Origin: Streptomyces sp. DG2A-72
GTDB taxonomy: Bacteria; Actinomycetota; Actinomycetes; Streptomycetales; Streptomycetaceae
Length of the DNA: 64,000 bases
NCBI RefSeq assembly: GCF_030499575.1
Contig: NZ_JASTLC010000001.1
Span: forward strand, 6,720,001-6,784,000
Reading direction: 5' to 3'
Part shown: piece after piece, positions 1-7,315 of the stretch
How the letters are laid out: every line of letters begins with the position of its first letter
Numbering within the stretch: the stretch's first letter is position 1
Made by a program: the position numbers and the translations under genes
Notes under the pieces: model-generated
Database searches by the model: none
What the model saw: only the letters and a program-made list of their open reading frames with translations
Told to the model about the DNA's origin: nothing

Positions 1-152
1 ACACCGTCCGCATCCAGTCCGCCGACGCCGACGCCACCGTCCACGCCCTCTACGGCCTCGGCCTGCACCCCCGCAACCTCGAAGTCGCCGGGCTCGGCCT
101 GGAGCAGGCGTTCGTGGCCATCACCGAGGCCGAGGAGGCCCGTATCTCATGA
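1..152 (+). CDS. ABC transporter ATP-binding protein (C-terminal fragment)
   Basis: Only the last 49 or so codons are inside the window, ending in TGA at 150-152. The visible tail (ending VAITEAEEARIS) lacks the Walker and signature motifs, so the assignment rests on context: the stop codon overlaps the ATG of an ABC-2 type permease in an ATGA junction, the usual layout of a two-gene exporter. The tail pattern 'LGLEQAFVAITEAEEA' resembles the end of drug or lipid exporter ATPases. It would hydrolyse ATP to drive the permease encoded next. Confidence 0.7.
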   Translation, partial: TVRIQSADADATVHALYGLGLHPRNLEVAGLGLEQAFVAITEAEEARIS

Positions 153-889
153 ACAATCTCATCCGGCTGGAGCTGACCCGCGCCCTGCGCAACCGCAAGT
201 TCCTGTTCTTCTCCGTGCTGTACCCGTCGGTCCTCTTCCTGCTCATCGCGGGCAGCGCCGACAGCACCACGAAGGTCGACGGAACGGGCCTGACCCTGCC
301 GACGTACATGATGGTCTCCATGGCCTCCTTCGGCGCTCTCACCGCCGTCCTGATGGGCAACAGCGAGCGCATCGCCAAGGAGCGGGAGAGCGGCTGGGTA
401 CGGCAGTTGCGGCTGACGCCGTTGCCGGGCCGCGGCTATGTCCTCGCGAAGACGGCGAGCGCGGCCGTGGTCAGCCTGCCGTCGATCGTGATCGTCTTCG
501 CCGTCGCCGCCGTGGTGAAGGGCGTACGGCTGGACGCCTGGCAGTGGCTCGCCCTGACCGGCGCGATCTGGGCCGGCAGCCTCGTCTTCGCGGCGCTCGG
601 TGTGGCCATCGGCTATCTCGCGAGCGGGGACGCGGTCCGCCCGATCACGATGATCACCTACTTCGGCCTGTCCATCCTCGGCGGTCTGTGGATGCCGACG
701 ACGACCTTCCCGGACTGGCTGCAGGACATCGCCAAGTGGGTGCCCACGCACGCGTACGCTGCCCTGGGGCAGGCGATCGAGCAGAGCCAGGCCCCGCACG
801 CCAAGGACATCGCCGTCCTCGCCGTCTTCTTCGCCCTGTTCACCGGCGGCGCGGCCTGGCTGTACCGGAAGGACACGCTGAAGGCGTGA
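149..889 (+). CDS. ABC-2 type transporter permease
   Basis: Polytopic inner-membrane protein of 246 residues, the usual size of an ABC-2 permease. Hydrophobic segments are visible near residues 20-37, 55-75, 105-125, 135-155, 170-190 and 215-235; the segment RIAKERESGWVRQLRLTPL after the second helix is the conserved cytoplasmic coupling loop of the family. It overlaps the upstream ATPase by ATGA and the downstream histidine kinase by GTGA, so the transporter and its sensor are one translationally coupled operon. Exporters of this arrangement often handle antibiotics or membrane lipids; the substrate cannot be read from the sequence. Confidence 0.9.
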   Translation: MNNLIRLELTRALRNRKFLFFSVLYPSVLFLLIAGSADSTTKVDGTGLTLPTYMMVSMASFGALTAVLMGNSERIAKERESGWVRQLRLTPLPGRGYVLAKTASAAVVSLPSIVIVFAVAAVVKGVRLDAWQWLALTGAIWAGSLVFAALGVAIGYLASGDAVRPITMITYFGLSILGGLWMPTTTFPDWLQDIAKWVPTHAYAALGQAIEQSQAPHAKDIAVLAVFFALFTGGAAWLYRKDTLKA

Positions 890-2055
890 GCAGCATCGGG
901 ATCGGCATCGGGCAGCGCCCGCAGAACCGCCGGCAGAAGGCCGTCAAGCTGCTGTGGACGGGGATCTGGCTCGCCTACCTGAGCGCGCCCGTCTCCGACC
1001 TCCTGCACGGTGGGCACAGCGACGGTGTCCGCGTCCTCGGCTGGATCGGGCTGGTCGCCTTCGTCGCCTGGTACTTCGCCCTGATCTTCCGCACCGGACG
1101 CGGCGAGACCAACGGCGTGGTGCTCGGCTCGGTGGCCGTCCTGGCCACCCAGTCGACGGTCCTCTCCCTCACCCTGGGCCGCGAGTGGCTCGTCCTGTTC
1201 GTGTACGTGGCGATCTCCTCCGGGGCTGCCCTGCCGTTCCACCTCGCACGCTGGACCATCCCGGCCGTGTCCGCCCTGCTGACCGGCGTCGCCCTCGCGG
1301 TCCCCGGCGGCACGTCGTTCCTGGCCGGACTGCTCCTCCCGGCCCTCCTCGGCGGCTTCTCCATGACCGGCGTACGCGAACTCATCCGTACGACCATCGA
1401 GTTGCGCGAGGCCCGCACCACCGTCGCCCAACTCGCCGCCAACGAGGAACGCCTGCGCCTGGCCCGCGACCTGCACGACCTGCTGGGACACTCCCTGTCG
1501 CTGATCACGCTGAAGAGCGAACTCGCCGGCCGAATGCTCCCCGCCCACCCCGACAAGGCGGCCCAGCAGGTCGCCGACATCGAACAGGTCAGCCGGCAGG
1601 CCCTGGTCGACGTACGCGAGGCGGTGTCGGGTTACCGCCGTCCCCGCCTCTCCGCCGAACTGGCAGGCGCCCAGGTCGCGTTGACCACCGCCGGAATCAC
1701 CGTCGACCTGCCGCCCGCCGAACCCGACCTCACCGGCGTCCCGGAGGACAGCGAGACCGCCCTCGGCTGGGCCCTGCGCGAGGCGGTCACCAACGTCGTA
1801 CGCCACAGCGGCGCCCACCGCTGCACGGTGGAACTCCTCCGCCGCCAGACCCTCGACGGCCCCATGCTCGAACTCTCCGTGGAAGACAACGGCTCCGGCA
1901 GCCCCGGCAGCAGCCCCGGCCACGGACTCACGGGCCTCACCGAGCGCCTGGAGAAAGCGGGCGGCAGCCTCGAGGCGGGCCGCGTCGGACACGGCTTCCG
2001 CCTGGTCGCCCGGGCCCCCGCCGGCCGGACCACCGACGTAGGATCCGGCACATGA
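886..2055 (+). CDS. DesK-type sensor histidine kinase
   Basis: 389-residue membrane sensor kinase starting at a GTG that overlaps the permease stop codon. The N-terminal 170 residues hold about five or six hydrophobic helices and no large extracellular domain, as in intramembrane-sensing DesK-like kinases. The dimerization box RLRLARDLHDLLGHSLS carries the phospho-acceptor His near residue 197. The ATPase part shows ALREAVTNVVRHSGA (N box) and VEDNGSGSP with a following GLTGLTERL (HATPase_c of the HisKA_3 type). It should phosphorylate the regulator encoded immediately downstream and probably senses the state of the membrane or the cargo of the adjacent exporter; this last point is inference from context. 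Confidence 0.92.
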   Translation: MSSIGIGIGQRPQNRRQKAVKLLWTGIWLAYLSAPVSDLLHGGHSDGVRVLGWIGLVAFVAWYFALIFRTGRGETNGVVLGSVAVLATQSTVLSLTLGREWLVLFVYVAISSGAALPFHLARWTIPAVSALLTGVALAVPGGTSFLAGLLLPALLGGFSMTGVRELIRTTIELREARTTVAQLAANEERLRLARDLHDLLGHSLSLITLKSELAGRMLPAHPDKAAQQVADIEQVSRQALVDVREAVSGYRRPRLSAELAGAQVALTTAGITVDLPPAEPDLTGVPEDSETALGWALREAVTNVVRHSGAHRCTVELLRRQTLDGPMLELSVEDNGSGSPGSSPGHGLTGLTERLEKAGGSLEAGRVGHGFRLVARAPAGRTTDVGSGT

Positions 2056-2666
2056 GCCGCACGATCAAGGTCCTGCTCGCCGAGGACCAGTCGATGGTCC
2101 GCGAGGCCCTGGCCGCATTGCTGGGCCTGGAGGACGACATCGACGTCGTCGCCCAAGTGGCGCGAGGCGACGAGGTACTGGCGGCGGCCCGCGCCCACGA
2201 CATCGACGTGGCCCTGCTGGACATCGAGATGCCGGGCATGACGGGCATCGAGGCGGCGGCCCAGGTCCACCGGGAACTCCCGGCCGTGAAACTGGTCGTC
2301 CTCACCACCTTCGGCCGCCCCGGCTACCTCCGCAGCGCCATGGAGTCCGGCGCCGACGCCTTCCTCGTCAAGGACGCCCCGGCGGCACAATTGGCGGAGG
2401 CGGTCCGCAAGGTACTGGCGGGGGAGCGGGTCATCGACCCGACCCTGGCGGCAGCGGCGCTGGCGGAGGGCGCGAACCCGCTGACGGACCGCGAGCGAGA
2501 GGTGCTGCGAGCGGCGCAGGACGGCTCGACGAACGCGGAGCTGGCGGCAGCCCTGCATCTGTCGCAGGGCACGGTCCGCAACTACCTGTCGACGGCGATC
2601 CAGAAACTGGCGGTGCGGAACAGGGCGGAGGCGGCGCGGCTGGCAAGGGACAAAGGCTGGCTGTAA
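2052..2666 (+). CDS. NarL/LuxR-family response regulator (DesR-like)
   Basis: 204-residue regulator whose ATG overlaps the kinase stop (ATGA). The receiver domain has the acidic pocket in VLLAEDQSMV, the phospho-acceptor Asp near residue 57 (LLDIEMPGMTG) and the conserved Lys in FLVKDAPA. The C-terminal LuxR helix-turn-helix is intact (LTDREREVLRAAQDG through TVRNYLSTAIQKL). It likely controls the upstream exporter, completing an ATPase-permease-kinase-regulator operon. No operator could be identified. Confidence 0.93.
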   Translation: MSRTIKVLLAEDQSMVREALAALLGLEDDIDVVAQVARGDEVLAAARAHDIDVALLDIEMPGMTGIEAAAQVHRELPAVKLVVLTTFGRPGYLRSAMESGADAFLVKDAPAAQLAEAVRKVLAGERVIDPTLAAAALAEGANPLTDREREVLRAAQDGSTNAELAAALHLSQGTVRNYLSTAIQKLAVRNRAEAARLARDKGWL

Positions 2667-2667
2667 C

Positions 2668-2745
2668 CCCCCAGGGGCGCGGGGCTGTATCAATGTGCGG
2701 CTCCGCCGCGTGGGCGCGACCAGCCCGCACGCACCCGCACCCGCC
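2668..2745. repeat. Dispersed intergenic repeat, variant copy E
   Basis: This segment between convergent genes begins GGGGCGCGGGG, ends GCGCGACCAGCCC and is interrupted by a small hairpin around TGCGGCTCCGCCGCG. Both ends match the short repeat seen at 12394, 20327, 27966 and 35559, so it is an elongated variant of the same family. It probably serves as a bidirectional terminator for the response regulator and the SirB1-like gene. Confidence 0.55.
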
Positions 2746-2748
2746 CAA

Positions 2749-3621
2749 TCAGTTCAACATCGCACGAGCCCCATGCGCCTGCCCCCGCACCTTCTCAGCA
2801 GCAGCCTCATCCACCGCCCCCACCACCTCCGCATACGCCTCCAACTCAGCCGCACCCCGGAGAAAATCCCCCCGCCGCACCAGCAGCTGCGCCCGCTCAT
2901 ACCGCAACCGAGCCGGATGCGAAGGCAACAGCAGCGACAACTCCACCCCCCACAACGCCACATCCGACCGCTCAGGCCGAGCCGCAGCCCAGGCCCGCAC
3001 GTTGTTGAGAATCCGCACCACCACCTCCAACGGATCGGCCGGCGCCAGCATCGACGGCTGCAGCGCGGCCCCCGTCGCCCCCGCGACCATCAACTCCACA
3101 TCACCCCCGCTCAGCACCCGCCCCCCAGCAAAGGGATCGGCCAGCACCTGCTCCTCCGCGTCCCCGAACCCGACCACGAAGTGCCCCGGCAACGCGACGC
3201 CGTACACATGCGCCCCCGCCCGCCGAGCCACCTCCATCCACACCACCGACAGCAGAATCGGCAACCCACGCCGCCGCCGAAGCACCTCATGCAGCAACGA
3301 CGACTCAAGGCGCCGATAGTCCGTGGCCCAGCCGCGAAACCCGCACCGGTCCCCGAGCAGCTCCCGCAACGCCACCGCCCACGACCGCGGCCCCCCGGGC
3401 CGGAACGGCAGCTGCCCCGCCAGCTCGTCCAGCTCGATCTGCGCCGCATCGATCCCGGCCTCGTCCAGCGCCCCGTCCGCCTCCGCGCCGACCAGCAGGC
3501 ACAGCGTCGACAGATCGGGCCGTTCGGAACGTGCCTCTTCGGCGAACCGCCGCCGCAGCTCGGCGGACCGTTCAGGCGGGGGAGGGTAGGGGGGACGCAT
3601 AGCTGGCTCGTGCCCTCTCAC
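2749..3621 (-). CDS. SirB1/transglutaminase-like family protein
   Basis: 290-residue soluble protein with the SirB1 signature: RRRRGLPILLSVVWMEVARR, then GVALPGHFVVGFGD and LADPFAGGRVLS. Family members have a transglutaminase-like fold; their reaction in bacteria is not established. The GTG at 3621 overlaps the stop of the upstream acetyltransferase (GTGA), suggesting coupling, but an ATG at 3600 has a GAGAGGG sequence upstream and is an alternative start giving 283 residues. It ends next to a dispersed repeat. Confidence 0.8.
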   Translation of the reverse strand: MRGHEPAMRPPYPPPPERSAELRRRFAEEARSERPDLSTLCLLVGAEADGALDEAGIDAAQIELDELAGQLPFRPGGPRSWAVALRELLGDRCGFRGWATDYRRLESSLLHEVLRRRRGLPILLSVVWMEVARRAGAHVYGVALPGHFVVGFGDAEEQVLADPFAGGRVLSGGDVELMVAGATGAALQPSMLAPADPLEVVVRILNNVRAWAAARPERSDVALWGVELSLLLPSHPARLRYERAQLLVRRGDFLRGAAELEAYAEVVGAVDEAAAEKVRGQAHGARAMLN

Positions 3622-4667
3622 TGCGATCCGTACCGGCCGGCGTCGTTCGCCACGTCCGTCGCCACCTCGTCCGAGGCCGGCTCGCGATAGTGGTGGTACG
3701 AGTGATGCGCACCGAAGCCCATCCCGCCGTACAACGCCCGCGCCCCCTCATTGTCCGCCTCGACCTGCAGCCACGCAGCCGACGCGCCCTCGTCGAGTGC
3801 CTTGCGGGCCAGCGCGGCCATGACCTTCGTGGCCAGCCCCTCCCGCCGCCGCTCGGGATCCGCCTCGACGGCGGCGAACCCGGCCCACCGCCCGTCCACG
3901 ACCAACCGCCCGATGGCGGCGGGCGCGGCCCCGCCCGCACCGGGCACCGTCGCGAACCACACCGACGGCCCACCCCCCAGCACCCTCAGCGCCACGTCAC
4001 TCACGCCCTTGCGCTGATAACGCCCCAGCCACTGCGCATCGGCGGCCCTGGACAGCACGACCCCGGCCCCCGTCGCCCGGTCGGCGACCGGTGCCAGGCC
4101 GCCGATCCACATCTCAGCCGTCACCTCCCGGGCCCACCCGCGTCGCTCCAGCTCGGCGCACAGCAGCTCCTGCGTACCCTCGGCCCCGGTCGCGGTCTGG
4201 ATGTACGCGGGCAGCCCACGGTCGCCGTACCACCGCCGTACGACGGTGAGCGCCTCGTCGAGCGGCAGGCCGGGGTCGCCGAGCGGCAGCACGGAGTTGG
4301 CGCGCCGGGTGAACCCGGACGCGGCCCGCAGCTCCCACTCGCCGAGCCGCTCGCTCTCCACCGGCCGCCAGGCCCGGGAGGCGACCCGGGCCAGCTCCTC
4401 GTACGAGGCGGCGGGACCGCGCCGACGGGCGGGCGCGGGCGGCACCACCTTGCCCGCGACCAGCGAGGACTCCGGAATCCGGACGGACTGCCCGTCCCGC
4501 CGCCTGATCACGAGCACACCGGTGTCCCATGATGTGAGAACACCCACCGTGTCGGTGAATTTCTCGTGCGTGGTTCCAGGCTCGTTCAAACGCCGTACCG
4601 AGACACGTTTGCCCACGTCAGCAGTGGTGATACGGATCTCGAGGCGTCCGGCCGCGGAGATTTCCAC
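3618..4667 (-). CDS. GNAT-family N-acetyltransferase with N-terminal SH3-like domain
   Basis: 349 residues. The N-terminal 70 or so residues (KRVSVRRLNEPG, then DTVGVLTSWDTGVLVIRRRDG) look like a small beta-barrel, followed by a duplicated GNAT region. The C-terminal acetyl-CoA site is clear: RREGLATKVMAALARKAL, then LQVEADNEGARALYGGMGF. It should transfer an acetyl group to an unknown amine. It is divergent from the ferredoxin gene and coupled to the SirB1-like gene downstream. Confidence 0.88.
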   Translation of the reverse strand: MEISAAGRLEIRITTADVGKRVSVRRLNEPGTTHEKFTDTVGVLTSWDTGVLVIRRRDGQSVRIPESSLVAGKVVPPAPARRRGPAASYEELARVASRAWRPVESERLGEWELRAASGFTRRANSVLPLGDPGLPLDEALTVVRRWYGDRGLPAYIQTATGAEGTQELLCAELERRGWAREVTAEMWIGGLAPVADRATGAGVVLSRAADAQWLGRYQRKGVSDVALRVLGGGPSVWFATVPGAGGAAPAAIGRLVVDGRWAGFAAVEADPERRREGLATKVMAALARKALDEGASAAWLQVEADNEGARALYGGMGFGAHHSYHHYREPASDEVATDVANDAGRYGSQ

Positions 4668-4807
4668 AGGTCAGTTCACCCCTCCTGTTCGGATCATGCC
4701 CAAGAACGGAGATACTAGATGCGGGCATCGACGACGCCGCGCTCCCGCGCGCCAGGCGGCGGAGCCTGAGGAGGCCCGCCAGCGCCCTACCGAGGAGGAA
4801 CGACAGC

Positions 4808-5131
4808 GTGACCTACGTCATCGCGCAGCCTTGTGTCGACTTGAAGGACAAGGCGTGCATCGAGGAGTGCCCGGTCGACTGCATCTACGAGGGCCAGCGG
4901 TCCTTGTACATCCACCCGGACGAATGCGTCGACTGCGGAGCCTGTGAGCCGGTCTGCCCGGTCGAGGCGATCTTCTACGAGGACGACACTCCGGAGGAGT
5001 GGAAGGACTACTACAAGGCGAACGTCGAGTTCTTCGACGAGCTCGGCTCCCCCGGCGGCGCAAGCAAGCTGGGCCTGATCGAGCGCGACCACCCCTTCAT
5101 CGCCGCGCTGCCGCCGCAGGCTGCCGAGTAA
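4808..5131 (+). CDS. fdxA: Seven-iron (3Fe-4S/4Fe-4S) ferredoxin
   Basis: 107-residue cytosolic electron carrier. Cysteines lie at residues 9, 17, 21, 25, 40, 43, 46 and 50 in the pattern of 7Fe ferredoxins (CIEECPVDC and CVDCGACEPVCP). The long C-terminal extension (EEWKDYYKANVEFFDELG) is typical of actinobacterial FdxA. The start is a GTG preceded by GAGGAACGACA. It precedes dapC but a very strong stem-loop at 5158-5218 separates the two, so they are probably not simply co-transcribed at equal levels. Confidence 0.96.
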   Translation: MTYVIAQPCVDLKDKACIEECPVDCIYEGQRSLYIHPDECVDCGACEPVCPVEAIFYEDDTPEEWKDYYKANVEFFDELGSPGGASKLGLIERDHPFIAALPPQAAE

Positions 5132-5157
5132 CCCGCAAGCGGCCCGCACCATCGTGC

Positions 5158-5218
5158 CGCCTCGGTCCCGTACGGCCTGATCGCCTTGATCGTCGCGCCG
5201 CCGTACGGGACCGAGGCG
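5158..5218 (+). terminator. 19-bp stem-loop between fdxA and dapC
   Basis: A perfect 19-bp inverted repeat (5158-5176 pairs with 5200-5218; arm core CTCGGTCCCGTACGGC) with a 23-base loop, followed by TTT. It starts 26 bases after the fdxA stop and ends 32 bases before the dapC GTG, so it can terminate fdxA transcripts or attenuate dapC. Confidence 0.8.
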
Positions 5219-5250
5219 TTTGCGCCGTTCGAGAAAGTGAGCCAGAACCC

Positions 5251-6345
5251 GTGTCCGCAGTCTCCGACCGCCTGCCCACCTTCCCGTGGGACAAGCTCGC
5301 GCCGTACAAGAAGACGGCTGCAGCCCACCCCGACGGCATCGTCGACCTGTCGGTCGGCACCCCGGTCGACCCGGTCCCCGAGCTGATCCAGAAGGCGCTG
5401 ATCGCCGCGGCCGACTCCCCGGGCTATCCGACCGTCTGGGGCACGCCCGAGCTGCGCGACGCGATCACCGGCTGGGTGGAGCGCCGACTGGGCGCCCGCG
5501 AGGTCACCCACCACCACGTCCTGCCGATCGTCGGCTCCAAGGAACTGGTCGCCTGGCTCCCGACCCAGCTGGGCCTCGGCCCCGGCGACCGGGTCGCCCA
5601 CCCGCGCCTGGCGTACCCGACGTACGAGGTCGGCGCCCGCCTGGCGAGGGCGGACCACGAGGTGTACGACGACCCGACGACGCTGGACCCGACGAACCTG
5701 AAGCTCCTCTGGCTCAACTCCCCGTCGAACCCGACCGGCAAGGTGCTGTCCAAGGCCGAACTGATCCGGATCGTCGCCTGGGCCCGCGAGCACGGCGTCC
5801 TGCTCTTCTCCGACGAGTGCTACCTGGAGCTGGGCTGGGAGGCCGACCCGGTCTCGGTCCTGCACCCGGACGTGAACGGCGGCTCGTACGAGGGCATCGT
5901 CGCCGTCCACTCCCTCTCCAAGCGCTCCAACCTGGCGGGCTACCGCGCGGCCTTCCTCGCCGGCGACCCGGAGGTCCTCGGCCCCCTCCTGGAGATCCGC
6001 AAGCACGGCGGCATGATGACCTCCGCGCCCACCCAGGCCGCCGTGATCGCCGCCCTCTCCGACGACGAGCACGTCCGCATCCAGCGCGACCGCTACGCCG
6101 CCCGCCGCGAGTCCCTCCGCGCAGCCCTCCTCACCCACGGCTTCCGCATCGAACACAGCGAGGCCAGCCTCTACCTCTGGGCCACGAGAGACGAGTCCTG
6201 CTGGGACACCCTCGCCCACCTCGCCGCCCTCGGCATCCTGGTCGCACCGGGCGACTTCTACGGCGAGGCAGGCAAAAAGTTCGTACGAGTGGCTCTCACA
6301 GCGACGGACGAGAGGGTGCAGGCGGCGGTAGAACGCCTGGCGTGA
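5251..6345 (+). CDS. dapC: Succinyldiaminopimelate aminotransferase
   Basis: 364-residue PLP-dependent fold-type I aminotransferase that forms N-succinyl-L,L-diaminopimelate from the 6-oxo precursor in the DAP/lysine pathway. Visible motifs: LNSPSNPTGK, FSDECYLEL and the PLP-lysine segment HSLSKRSNLAGYRAAF (Lys near residue 224). Proximity to dapE, a later pathway step, supports DapC over a general aspartate aminotransferase. The start is the GTG at 5251 (VSAVSDRLPTFPWDKL); longer in-frame readings run through the hairpin and are unlikely. Confidence 0.92.
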   Translation: MSAVSDRLPTFPWDKLAPYKKTAAAHPDGIVDLSVGTPVDPVPELIQKALIAAADSPGYPTVWGTPELRDAITGWVERRLGAREVTHHHVLPIVGSKELVAWLPTQLGLGPGDRVAHPRLAYPTYEVGARLARADHEVYDDPTTLDPTNLKLLWLNSPSNPTGKVLSKAELIRIVAWAREHGVLLFSDECYLELGWEADPVSVLHPDVNGGSYEGIVAVHSLSKRSNLAGYRAAFLAGDPEVLGPLLEIRKHGGMMTSAPTQAAVIAALSDDEHVRIQRDRYAARRESLRAALLTHGFRIEHSEASLYLWATRDESCWDTLAHLAALGILVAPGDFYGEAGKKFVRVALTATDERVQAAVERLA

Positions 6346-6373
6346 CAGCTGACCGCTGACCGCTGTGGGCATT

Positions 6374-6392
6374 CGTTCCGCAGGGCGGAACG
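6374..6392 (+). terminator. Hairpin downstream of dapC
   Basis: Perfect 8-bp stem (CGTTCCGC / GCGGAACG) with a 3-base loop, 29 bases after the dapC stop. Confidence 0.55.
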
Positions 6393-6463
6393 GGTGGGCA
6401 CGGCCTGCAGCGCCAGGCACCGGCTGAACACGCCCCGGCCCCTGCCGACGTAGACACACAAAA

Positions 6464-6498
6464 CGACGGGGCCCAGGAAACGTCCCTGAACCCCGTCG
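6464..6498. terminator. Bidirectional terminator between dapC and the convergent secreted-protein gene
   Basis: Outer 8-bp stem CGACGGGG / CCCCGTCG with a partly paired interior. It lies just beyond the stop of the minus-strand gene at 6516 and is flanked by AAAA on the left. Confidence 0.65.
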
Positions 6499-6515
6499 CG
6501 GCCAAACCCAGGCGG

Positions 6516-6962
6516 TCAGCCGACCGGCAGCTGCACCGGCACGGACGGCGCAGCCGGCAGCCCGCTCTGCGTGAGGGACCCCGTCGACACGCCACTGTCC
6601 GCCGCCGCGGCGGTCGCGTCGCCGAGGAGGGCCCCGGCCGACCCCGCCGCGTCCCCGGCGGTCTTCTGCGCCGCCGGCGTCGCCTTCTTGACCGCCTTGC
6701 CGCCGGTCTTGCCCGCGGCCGGCACCGCGTTCTTGACCGCGTTGCTGCCGGCTTCACCCGCGAGCCCGGTGACGTGCTGCGCCGTACCGTCGACGCTGTC
6801 GCCGACGCTCGCCCCGTCCAGGGCGGTCAGCCCGCTGAGGTTCGGGGTGGCCGGCAGTTCGGGGGCCGCGCTGGCGGAGCCGGCCGCACCGACCCCGGCT
6901 GCCGCTCCCGCTGCGACGAGCAGCGCGGTACGGGCGATCCGGCGGGTCAGGGGGAGGGACAT
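6516..6962 (-). CDS. Small secreted Ala-rich protein
   Basis: 148 residues with a classic signal peptide (SLPLTRRIARTALLVAAGAAAGVGAAGSASA, cleaved after ASA). The mature part is low-complexity and rich in Ala, Gly, Lys and Ser with repeated AGKTGGKAVKK/AAQKTAGDAAG units. AAGKTGGK superficially resembles a P-loop, but there is no ATPase fold around it. The start has an excellent AAAGGAG six bases upstream. No function is recognised. Its promoter appears to be at 7144-7172, with a palindrome across the -10. Confidence 0.8.
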   Translation of the reverse strand: MSLPLTRRIARTALLVAAGAAAGVGAAGSASAAPELPATPNLSGLTALDGASVGDSVDGTAQHVTGLAGEAGSNAVKNAVPAAGKTGGKAVKKATPAAQKTAGDAAGSAGALLGDATAAAADSGVSTGSLTQSGLPAAPSVPVQLPVG

Positions 6963-7132
6963 AATGCTCCTTTGACGGGAGAGAACGTTGGAGTGTCCGA
7001 CCTTGCCCGGCAGTTGATCCCCCTCCGCGACCGACTGGCCGCCGGCCTGCGGTGGTTGATCGAGCGGGCTCGGACGCAGTGACTACCGCTCGAAGCCCGC
7101 GAAGGTTGCGGCGGGCCAACGTAAAGAGTTGG

Positions 7133-7147
7133 TAATGCGTCGCATTA
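7133..7147. promoter_or_regulatory. Perfect 15-bp palindrome overlapping a -10 box (candidate operator)
   Basis: TAATGCG, one central base, CGCATTA. The right arm is part of the minus-strand -10 hexamer (GATAAT) and the palindrome spans the expected transcription start, the position of a repressor site. The cognate regulator is unknown. Confidence 0.5.
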
Positions 7148-7172
7148 TCGGCTGCGGATAAAAACGGGCAAA
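7144..7172 (-). promoter_or_regulatory. Probable housekeeping promoter of the secreted-protein gene
   Basis: On the minus strand, -35 TTTGCC (7172-7167) and -10 GATAAT (7149-7144) are separated by 17 bases. Expected start of transcription is near 7137. Confidence 0.55.
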
Positions 7173-7315
7173 CGGTGCCCCGCTCGAAACTCTGCCGAAT
7201 CCTTACAGCCCTTTGTTCTCAAGGGATTTGGCGTATACGGGGGTGACGGCGCGAAAACCTGAGCACACCGTCGCCCGCGCGTGCCGCGCATAACTCCCGC
7301 GAGCGACCTTCCGTA

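Larger units (their letters stand above)
6963..7315. other. Intergenic region upstream of the secreted-protein gene
   Basis: 353 bases without a supported gene. It holds a minus-strand promoter (7144-7172), a 15-bp palindrome (7133-7147) and an AT-richer tract around 7150-7240 containing CCCTT/AAGGG inverted repeats. The predicted leader of the secreted-protein mRNA would be about 175 bases. Confidence 0.5.

Noticed and set aside
2693..3690. Plus-strand open frames opposite the SirB1-like gene
   Set aside because: Low-complexity Pro/Arg/His-rich antisense shadows; the minus-strand gene has clear family motifs.
6684..6745. P-loop-like AAGKTGGK in the secreted protein
   Set aside because: It occurs in a low-complexity Ala/Lys/Gly mature region behind a signal peptide, with no Walker B or ATPase fold.
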